From contig UESW01004074.1 in NCBI GenBank assembly GCA_900491605.1, forward strand, positions 773,244 through 837,243: DNA of 64,000 nt, given 5' to 3'. The DNA is from Calamus simplicifolius. Lineage: Eukaryota; Streptophyta; Magnoliopsida; Arecales; Arecaceae. The translations under genes and the position numbers were made by a program. Below are positions 56,452 to 64,000 of this stretch, one piece after another. Under the pieces are notes generated by a model. That model saw only the letters and a program-made list of their open reading frames with translations. It was not told the DNA's origin and made no database searches. Every line of letters begins with the position of its first letter. Position 1 is the first letter of the stretch.

Positions 56452-58900
56452 CTAGAGGTAGGGACTCCTAAGAGATAAAGACCGTATGCCGGTGCACTGC
56501 CAATGCAGCAGGAGAACCCCAGATGCTAGGGCTATTAGAATCCAGGGCTGCATGATGCAGAGTGTACTCTGTAGAAAGGAACAAAGCTGTCCTGACAATC
56601 CTATGGGGGGGTCAATCGCATCAGCAAAAATACGCCGGTTCCGAGACAACCAGACCTGATAAGCAATGTAAGCAATCGTGGCATCCAAATGCCAGATACC
56701 CCTCCGCATATTTCATCGAATTAAACACAGAAATGATGTGCGACAAGGGTCACTATTATCACCCCAAGAACTATAACCCGAGATCTGCCAAATCAGTCTC
56801 GCTCTACCGTAAGTAAAGATAGCATGATCGTCAGTCTCCTCGTCTAACCCATATAACGTGCATATAGGCTGGATCGACATGCCCCTCCCAAAGAGTAGGG
56901 AATATATAGGAAGACAGTCCCATGCCAATTTCCAGATGACGAGCCGAACTCTATGATGAATGGGAAGCTTCTAGATCCAAGACACATCCATCGTATGCAT
57001 AGGTTGTGGCCTGTATGTCTGCATAAGATCCCTGATAGGAGCTCGAAGTATGCAGGATCTCCTTCATAATCTGAAGTCAAGGGTGTGACCCGAAAGAAGA
57101 GGAATAGAGAGAATGCGGCGATAGAGCTCCTCATCGAAAAGAGTGGACACCAAGGAGGTTTGCCAGACATAATGATCCTGATCAATTAAATCATTGACTC
57201 TCATACCACTAGGGATATCAGAGCTAACAAAAGTAGGCCACCGGGTTAGTGGTAGATCTATAATTCATGTATCCTGAACCACTTCCATGGAAGCTCCATC
57301 ACTAATCATCCAGGAGATGTGAGACAGCATGGCCAAAGCATGATGGCAGACCTCTTCCAAAAGAAGGAGTCCACGAGTAGGCTGAGAAGATGTATGATGG
57401 GTCCAGTCTCCGTATTTGGCATGCATAAACGAGCTCTACAAATAATGCAAATCAAGCAAGAATCGCATAGCATGCCTAGCGATCAAAGCCTTCCTCCTAA
57501 CAATGAGGGACTGGATCCCAAGCCTTCCCTCCGTAATCGGCATACTGACAATATCCTAAGCCAGAAGGTAGATCCCATGACTGTCATGTATGGAGCCCCA
57601 GAGAAAATCCCGAAAGCATATCTCCATCCTCCTTAGACAAGCCATCGGAATAGCTACATTTGATAAATATAGAGAGGAAGAGAAGTGAGCACAGAGCGTA
57701 TAAGTGTAAGCCTAGCCATCATAGATAGCCCTGTGACCTGTCAGCCATCCAGACTATCTCAGGCTCAGCATTCAAGATCACTGAAATCAGTACTCTGCAC
57801 TGTCTCCTCATAATAGGTATCCTCAGATAGGATAGATGGTCAGCCTGAATAGAGATACTCAAGATTTGCATGATAGTCTCCCTTGTAGTAGAACTAGTCT
57901 TCGGACTGAAGCTAATCATCATAGATTTACTTAGATTAACTTTTTGTCCAGAGGCCCAACAATAAGACTGAATTACTGAAGCAAAAGCAGTAGCATTGTA
58001 GATAGTGGCCCTGCCCAATAGGATGCAATCATCAGCAAATAAGATGTGAGTTAGCGATGGCCCGTGGGGCCCGCGCTATAAGGGATGACCAAGGAATCCT
58101 GCTGAGCCTGAGAAAGAGCCCAAGATAAAGCATCAGTAGAGAGAATGAACATGAAGGGGGAGAGAGGACATTCTTGCCTTAGTCCAACAGCTGAATGAAA
58201 GTAGTTCGTTTGGCCACCATTAATAATGATAGAGAAAGACAGTCGGTGAACACAAGCCCTAATCCAATCAACAAAGAGGTCATCAAACCCAAACTCCTAG
58301 AGAGATCGGTAGAGAAAATTCCAGCTCAATCTATTATAAGCTCTCTCCATGTCTAGCTTAACAGCCTTAAGACACTGACGAGTAGAGGCTCGATGAAGAT
58401 CATACATGAACTCTTGAGGTAACATGACATTATCAGAGATACAACATCCTCTGAGGAAAGTCTCCTACTTGGGATAGATAAGGTGAGGAACCACCAGTCT
58501 CAGGCGAGAGACCAAGAGACAAGCACAGACCTTATATAAGGTAGTGCAGAGACTGATCGGCGGGTAGTGCTATGGAATGGAAGCATCAGGCCATTTCGGT
58601 ACCAGGGTAACAAGAGTTTGGTTCCAGTTAGGGGAAATAATTTTAGATAAAAAGACTAGCTGGATGGCCTACACAACATCCTGACCCACGATATCCCAAT
58701 AGTGGCAAAAGAAAAGGATGGAAATCCGTCCGGCCCAGAGGCCTTGTCAGGACCAAGGTTTCATAAAGCCAACAGAACCTCCTAGGACGTAATCGGCTTA
58801 GTAAGAAGGTCATTCTTCACCTCAAAGACCTTATAGGGTGTTGCCATAGGAATGACAAAGAACCCATCCCCTATTCACTCAGTCCATCTAGACCGAAAAA
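56452..58900 (-). pseudogene. LINE ORF2 reverse transcriptase and zinc-binding region remnant
   Basis: The catalytic FADD lies at 58029-58040, in the context HILFADDCILLG. After it comes WASGQKVNLSKSMMISFSP near 57930. The zinc-binding part is near 56713-57185 (WDCLPIYSLLFGRGM, CTLYGLDEETDDHAIF), followed by YIAYQVWLSRNRRIFAD near 56640. This is the usual order of plant L1 ORF2. Frequent stops make it non-coding. Confidence 0.78.
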
Positions 58901-59099
58901 AGTAAAAATAATGGTCCCTGATAACCTAGATATCCTCCTGGAAGTTCCTTTCATCATCAGCAAGCTGTCAGATCCTGTTCACCGTATGGCATTTTAAAGT
59001 GGTCTGATGAAAAAATCTAGTATTCTAATCACCTTCCTTGATCCACTGAATCTGGGACCTTTGCCTCCAAAAGATCTCCTATTGCCGAAGAAGGGAGTG

Positions 59100-60093
59100 G
59101 TGAAGAGCTAGACTAGAATGGAGAGAAGTAAGATTAGAATCGTGAAAACAGCCATCTTGATCTTCCTTAGCCTGGAGAGTGGTGATAATAGTCTCAACAT
59201 GCTTGACTTGCCTGACAATGTCACCCACCTCCACCCTATTCCATCTGGATAGTTTGTGACGCGTAAGCTCCAGCGCCTAGATAATCTATATGTAGCACTC
59301 CATAATTTCTCGAATTTAAACTGTCTTCTTTGCTGAGCAGCCATATCAGTGGAAATTAAAATAGGACAATAATCAGAAGCAATCCTGGACAAATGAGTAA
59401 TATTGGTAGAAGGGTAACACTGAAGCCAGTTAGCAGTGGCCATGGCCCTATCCAATCTTTTCCAAACTCTAACAGATCCCTGACGGTTATTATACCAAGT
59501 GTACTGGGCTCCTGGAACCCCAAGTCTAGAAGGTTAGTAGGGGCTAAGAAGGTCCTAAACTCAGATATTCCCGTGGACTCAACAAACTGCTTCCCTCCTT
59601 TCTTCTTATTGGCACCCACAATAGAGTTAAAGTCACCAGCAATCAGGGAAGGAACACCCTAGGCAAGCAAGGATAGAATCTCGTTCCAGAGCACACAATG
59701 CTCCCGAAAGTCTATACTGGCATAAACACTCGAGAGGAGCCAAGGGTTTGACATCCCCTCAGAAATGACAAGAGCAACCTGCTGAGCGCAGCAATGAAAA
59801 GCATCCACTTTAATATCAGCATTCCTCCATCAGGCCAAGATACTGCCAGATAAGCCATCAAACTCAATAGTATAAGAATCCCAAGATCTGGATATTTGCC
59901 TCTTGACATAAGCCAGACTAGCCCCAGACAATCGAGTTTCCAACAAGACACAGATGTCAAAACTATGAAGTTGCATAAGCCTCCCAAAAGAGGAGTGAAA
60001 CGATGGCTTCTGGGCTCCTCTCACATTCCATTCCATATAAGAATCTTCATCTAGAGAGGGGGGCCCCCACCTGGTCCCCTGACATCTCAACAT
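59100..60093 (-). pseudogene. LINE ORF2 endonuclease domain remnant
   Basis: Recognisable words are MEWNVRGAQKPSF (start of the AP-endonuclease fold), FDICVLLETRLSG, the GDFN metal-site word near 59630, RVWKRLDRAMATANW-like text near 59450 and SDYCPILI near 59380. These are the order and motifs of plant LINE endonucleases, which nick the target. The domain is split over at least three frames. Confidence 0.78.
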
Positions 60094-60364
60094 CAGAAGG
60101 ATAGCTGGCTAGAAGTATGCCCTCCGTGGACCCCTGACCAGGACTATCCATAAGCTTAACAGCCACATCCAGCTGAATGGCCTTCTTAAAAAGAGAGACT
60201 ACAGAATCGTGGATACATCTCTCCTGACCAACCAGCCGAGTGACCTCAGTGTTAACTTCTGGGGCATATATGTCCTTGTCTCGAGTATGCTTGGACCCAT
60301 TGCCCGACAGAGTATCAAGCCCCTTCGAATCAACCACAGATGCTGAAAAAGCAAAGGTGGGTTG

Positions 60365-61374
60365 CTATCCATCTTTGCTAGAGACGGGGTTTTTTCCCTT
60401 CCCTTTAGTGGTCTTGGATATCACCTTTTGAGCCGGAGTCTCAACAGGTCGGGGCCTCTTAAGTGGGCCTGGATTAGCATCCTTGTGGACTTTCGGCCGA
60501 CCAGCCCATTTATCAAATGGGTTGGTGGCAATGTTGAGGATGAATTGAGGCAATGAGGTCTCAGCCTGATTAATTCCCTCAGACTCCATCAGCACAATGC
60601 ATTTGGACTGGCATGCTGCCCTTTCCATCTCATTCGTGTGGTCCATCTTCACTGCATAAGTCACTGGGGCACTGTCCGCCCGGCACTAGACCCCCTTTAG
60701 TTCAGATCTAAATCCAACCTTTGCTTCAACATGTTGTTTCCTCGCTGACTGCCTACATGCGACCTTCCTTGGTACTTGCCACCCAACAGGCGAAACAGGG
60801 GAGGCCTCAGTTCTATCCTGAACCTTCTTGCCAGAATCCACTTCCTGAGCTAGGGGGACCCTCCGTCACCGAAGAGCAGCCATCCACGGACCAAACGTAG
60901 GGCTAGCCGAAGAAGATTCAGCAACGGAGCCACGCCACAAGTTCCGGCTGGATGCAGAGCACCACAGTAGCCGCATATACCCTCAAGATGTCGTAGGAGA
61001 ACTGCTGCCAGAAGGGTGCTCCGCTGCCTCGCACCTCGCCCTCGGTCAAAGAGGTTTGCTCAGGTCAACACAGACGCAGGCCCGAGCAAATCCCCCACAT
61101 TTCCTCTCCTTTATTGAAGCATCCAGGAACAAGAAGACACATACTACTGATAATATGGTGCTCAAAATCTCCTCTATCCAAATTCGATTGGGAGCAGCGT
61201 CAATCGAATCCAAAGCAGGGCCGTGGACAAGGATCCCTTCGATGGCACAAACTCCGAACTTCAATCCTCCATGGCAATCAGCTGTCCATTAGTCACCCAG
61301 GGCCTTTCTAGAACCTGATCCTTAGCTTGGGAATTAGGGAATCGAAAAATATAATGCCGATGAGCCAAGCTCAC
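60365..61374 (-). pseudogene. LINE ORF1 (DUF4283-type Gag-like) remnant
   Basis: The reading begins inside the gene (VSLAHRHYIFRFPN, VLERPWVTNGQLIAMEDW near 61290-61374). It goes on with GGFARACVCVDLSKPL near 61050-61100, which matches the RNA-binding ORF1 of plant L1 elements, and a Pro/Lys-rich C-terminal region near 60400-60660 (ATNPFDKWAGRPKVHK). Stops and shifts separate the parts. Intact ORF1 binds the LINE RNA. Confidence 0.7.
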
Positions 61375-61676
61375 TGTTGCGGAAATCAGATTCAAAAACA
61401 AATCAAACAATAAACAAACAAAGGAACACCAAGAATTTACGTGGTTCGATCATGGTGATCTACATCCACGGGCAAGGCAAACAAAATTCCATTATCAAAA
61501 GAAGAGAAGGTCTCCAAAACCCTTACAGAAGTTTTCACACGTATCTATATATATACGCCCCAAAAAATACTTCCATAAAATAAACCCTAGCGGACCGGTT
61601 TGGTCCGGGCCCAACAAGAATATCGGGTCGGGTCAAAAAACGGGCCCGATATATAAAATTCAAGACATATTTAACA
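61375..61676 (-). repeat. 3' LTR of the Tork-like element (302 bp)
   Basis: On the minus strand it starts TGTTAAATATGTC and ends TTTCCGCAACA. A TATA-like GTATATATATAG lies at about 61540-61556 (minus). It is a short LTR, as usual for Tork elements. The 5' LTR is outside the window. Confidence 0.88.
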
Positions 61677-61690
61677 AATCTCCACCTTGG
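61677..61690 (-). other. Polypurine tract of the Tork-like element
   Basis: CCAAGGTGGAGATT on the minus strand directly precedes the LTR start. 61691-61862 is the short 3' untranslated region with nothing else recognised. Confidence 0.8.
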
Positions 61691-61862
61691 CTTGAATTTA
61701 ACAAACTAGAAGTTGAACATATTCTCCCAGCATCCCTAAGCCTACGTGAGCTAACTCGGTGTAGGAAACAAGGGATGCAACGAAAAAAACATATCCACTT
61801 CAAGAAAAAACAAAAATAGAACTTTCATTCACCTCGCCACCAAGCCCCAGAAGGAGCAAACC

Positions 61863-63935
61863 TCAAACAAGCATGCCAATCAAGTCCAAGCAATGCTTAA
61901 ACTTGTTGGCGGGAACTATCTTGGTCAGCATATCAGCAGGATTGTCAGCAGTATCAACTTTCTTTACTGTAATATTTCTCTCAGTAAATGCCTCTCGAAT
62001 AAAATGATACTTGATATCAATGTGCTTAGTCCTCTCATGATATGCTTGATTTTTAATCAAGCAAATAGCACTCTGATTGTCACAAAAGACAACTGAATTG
62101 TCTTCCTGCTTGAGCCCAAGTTCTTGAACAAGATTTCGTAACCAAATAGCTTCTTTTACTGCTTCTGCTGCTGCCATATACTCTGCCTCTGTTGTAGACA
62201 AAGCAACTGTTGACTGTAAAGTTGATCTCCAACTTATAGCCGAGCCAGATAATGTGAAAAGATAGCCAGTCAAAGATCTTCTCTTATCAATATCCCCAGC
62301 ATAATCAGAATCCACAAATCCCACAACAGAAGTACAGTTAGAACTATTTCTATCAAACATTAGGCCCAATTTTGTGGAGCCTCTAAGATACCTAAGTATC
62401 CATTTCACTGCCTGCCAATGGACCTTTCCAGGATGTGCCATATATCTGCTCACCACACTAACTGCCTGCGCAATGTCGGGACGAGTGCATACCATAGCGT
62501 ACATCAAGCTACCAACTGCACTGGAGTATGGGACAGGAGACATTGCAGCCTCCTCGACCTCTGACTGAGGTGAATGTATAGCTGAGAGTCTAAAATGTGA
62601 TGCTAAAGGTGTACTGACAGGCTTAGAGTTTTGCATGCCAAACTTCTCAAGTACCTTCTCAATATATCTCCTCTGTGAGAGATATAACTTACCTGCTTTT
62701 CTGTCTCTCTGAATCTCCATTCCTAAGATCTTCTTGGCAGGACCCAGATCTTTCATTTCAAACTCCTTACTGAGACATTTCTTCAAGATCAACACATCTG
62801 TCATGTTCTTTGCAGCAATGAGCATGTCATCCACGTATAAAAGGAGATAGACAAAGGATTTATCTGAAACCTTCCTGAAGTACACACAACTATCATAGCT
62901 GCTCCTATGATAACCGCTCCGTATCATAAAACTGTCGAATCTTTTATACCACTGTCTTGGAGACTGCTTCAAACCATACAACGATTTCTTCAATCGACAT
63001 ACATGATCTTCCTTGCCTTCTACATAATAGCCCTCAGGCTGGGCCATATAAATAGTCTCCTCAAGCTCACCATGCAAAAAGGCTGTCTTCACATCGAGTT
63101 GCTCAAGCTCTAAGTCAAATTGAGCAACTATAGCCAGCAACACACGAATAGAAGTGTGTTTCACAACAGGAGAGAACACTTCATCATAATCAATTCCCTC
63201 CCTCTGATTGTAACCTTTAGCTACAAGTCTTGCCTTGCATCTACTAATTTCAACGCCTGGAATACCTTCCTTTTTCTTAAAGACCCATTTACACCCAATG
63301 GCTCTTTTTTCTTTAGGCAATGGCACCAAGTCCCAAGTCTGGTTCTTGTGAAGTGATTCCAGTTCTTCAGCCATAGCAACAGTCCACTTTTCTGATTCCG
63401 AACAAGTAACAGCTTCAGTATAAGTAGATGGTTCCTGAATACCCATATCTTCTGCTGTCGTAAGAGCATAAGCCACCAGATCAGAAAACCCATATTTTTG
63501 AGGGGCTCGAATCTCCCTCCTTTCTCTGCCAGTAGCAATAGAGTATGGCTGCTCCACCTCATCTAGAGCTTCCTCATCTGAACTAGAATCAATAGTAACA
63601 ATTTGCTCGCTCAAATCATTTTGAGAGCCTTTTTTTCGAAGCTCGACCTGAACCTCCACCTCATTTGTATCACTCTCATGGTTTCCTGCAGACTCATCAA
63701 CAACATTCCTTTGATCTAGCATAAACTTTTCATTAAAAGTAACATCCCTACTAATAATGAATTTAGGTGAATTAGGTTCTATGCACCACAGACGATAACC
63801 CTTCACGCCATCAGCATAACCAACAAAGATACACTTCTTTGCTCTAGGTTCAAGTTTACCATCCTTAACATGATAGTAAGCAGGGCATCCAAAAACCTTT
63901 AGATTTGAATAATCACAAGGCTTACCTGACCACAT
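61863..63935 (-). CDS. Tork-like Pol polyprotein, C-terminal part: integrase end, RT, RNase H
   Basis: An uninterrupted 690-codon frame, extending past 63935 towards the window edge without a visible break. In order it holds the integrase C-terminal region (FGCPAYYHVKDGKLEPRAKK, YADGVKGYRLW), an acidic linker, RT (CKARLVAKGYNQREGIDYDE, LDVKTAFLHGELEE, LYGLKQSPRQWYKRFD, catalytic YVDDMLIA near residue 372) and RNase H (FVDSDYAGDIDKRRSLTGY, STTEAEYMAA, TKHIDIKYHFIREA). It ends ...DLIGMLV followed by a stop. All key RT and RNase H acidic residues are present, so this part may be functional. The protease and integrase core lie outside the window. Confidence 0.92.
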   Translation of the reverse strand: MWSGKPCDYSNLKVFGCPAYYHVKDGKLEPRAKKCIFVGYADGVKGYRLWCIEPNSPKFIISRDVTFNEKFMLDQRNVVDESAGNHESDTNEVEVQVELRKKGSQNDLSEQIVTIDSSSDEEALDEVEQPYSIATGRERREIRAPQKYGFSDLVAYALTTAEDMGIQEPSTYTEAVTCSESEKWTVAMAEELESLHKNQTWDLVPLPKEKRAIGCKWVFKKKEGIPGVEISRCKARLVAKGYNQREGIDYDEVFSPVVKHTSIRVLLAIVAQFDLELEQLDVKTAFLHGELEETIYMAQPEGYYVEGKEDHVCRLKKSLYGLKQSPRQWYKRFDSFMIRSGYHRSSYDSCVYFRKVSDKSFVYLLLYVDDMLIAAKNMTDVLILKKCLSKEFEMKDLGPAKKILGMEIQRDRKAGKLYLSQRRYIEKVLEKFGMQNSKPVSTPLASHFRLSAIHSPQSEVEEAAMSPVPYSSAVGSLMYAMVCTRPDIAQAVSVVSRYMAHPGKVHWQAVKWILRYLRGSTKLGLMFDRNSSNCTSVVGFVDSDYAGDIDKRRSLTGYLFTLSGSAISWRSTLQSTVALSTTEAEYMAAAEAVKEAIWLRNLVQELGLKQEDNSVVFCDNQSAICLIKNQAYHERTKHIDIKYHFIREAFTERNITVKKVDTADNPADMLTKIVPANKFKHCLDLIGMLV

Positions 63936-64000
63936 CTCAAAAGGAGTCTTGCATTCAATTGCTGTTGAAGGAGAACGATTAACCAGATAGCAAGACGTGT

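Larger units (their letters stand above)
55930..61374 (-). mobile_element. L1-type LINE with RNase H (minus strand), 5' end interrupted by Tork
   Basis: From right to left the parts are an ORF1 Gag-like region (61374-60100), AP endonuclease (60040-59100), reverse transcriptase (~58900-57600), RT zinc-binding region (~57200-56500) and RNase H (~56350-55985). A short A8 run ends it near 55945. The order and the RNase H point to the plant L1 clade. Frames are broken by stops and shifts. ORF1 is cut at 61375 by a Tork-like LTR, so its 5' end lies beyond the window. Confidence 0.85.
61375..64000 (-). mobile_element. Tork-like Ty1/copia retrotransposon (3' part; 5' part off window)
   Basis: The 3' LTR is at 61375-61676, the polypurine tract at 61677-61690 and pol from 61863 to beyond 64000, all on the minus strand. 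The pol text is of the Tork/Tnt1 group, with no break in 690 residues, unlike all other elements here. It is inserted in LINE ORF1. The left flank ctcac (61370-61374) is the candidate target duplication, to be compared with the other end. Confidence 0.88.

Overview
The window is plant nuclear DNA, most likely from a monocot and possibly a palm. The lineage is inferred from the style of the retrotransposons and of one host gene. It is dominated by transposable elements (TEs). One host gene is recognisable: a spliced lysine/glutamate-rich protein on the minus strand, with coding exons between 40348 and 51927. I see no tRNA, rRNA, CRISPR or prokaryotic feature. One assembly gap (N) runs from 27918 to 28615.

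Layout. (1) 1-24200 is a nest of Ty1/copia retrotransposons. The outermost is a minus-strand copia remnant (21402-~24200, its other half off the left edge). An Angela-like element (+) is inserted in its integrase. Two SIRE/Maximus-like elements sit inside the Angela LTRs: SIRE-A (minus, 1-5761, entering from the left) in the 5' LTR, and SIRE-B (plus, 11397-21245, complete with both LTRs and a perfect 5-bp target duplication) in the 3' LTR. (2) 24411-26455 holds a GC-rich hAT-type arm fragment, a short unassigned stretch and about 15 copies of an ~89-bp GATC-rich satellite. (3) ~26460-32659 is a degenerate CACTA (En/Spm) transposon with palindromic subterminal repeats, a gutted TNPD-type transposase, a multi-exon TNPA-like second gene and a right terminus. 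(4) 32660-~34990 is a LINE (minus) cut by the CACTA insertion. (5) ~36950-38480 is a very decayed copia pol. (6) 40348-53082 is the host gene. Its ~9.6-kb intron 1 carries a non-autonomous hAT element with a captured gene fragment and a 5'-truncated LINE. (7) 54582-55459 is a second non-autonomous hAT with perfect 8-bp target duplications. (8) ~55930-61374 is an RNase-H-bearing L1-type LINE (minus). A Tork-like copia element (61375-64000, minus, continuing off the right edge) is inserted in its ORF1 and has a long open pol frame.

The most unusual signals are these. The SIRE-like LTRs carry phased arrays of a GTCGAC/GCCGAC motif, mostly 21 bp apart, upstream of the LTR TATA box. The same array recurs in the untranslated linker before the extra (env-position) gene of SIRE-B. 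Other notable points are a gene-capturing hAT inside the host intron, an Angela deletion that joins the tRNA primer site to integrase at a microhomology, and at least four single-base frameshifts in the host gene, which look more like assembly indels than decay.

I found no defence-like or multi-gene novel system. The interest lies in TE architecture and candidate regulatory arrays.
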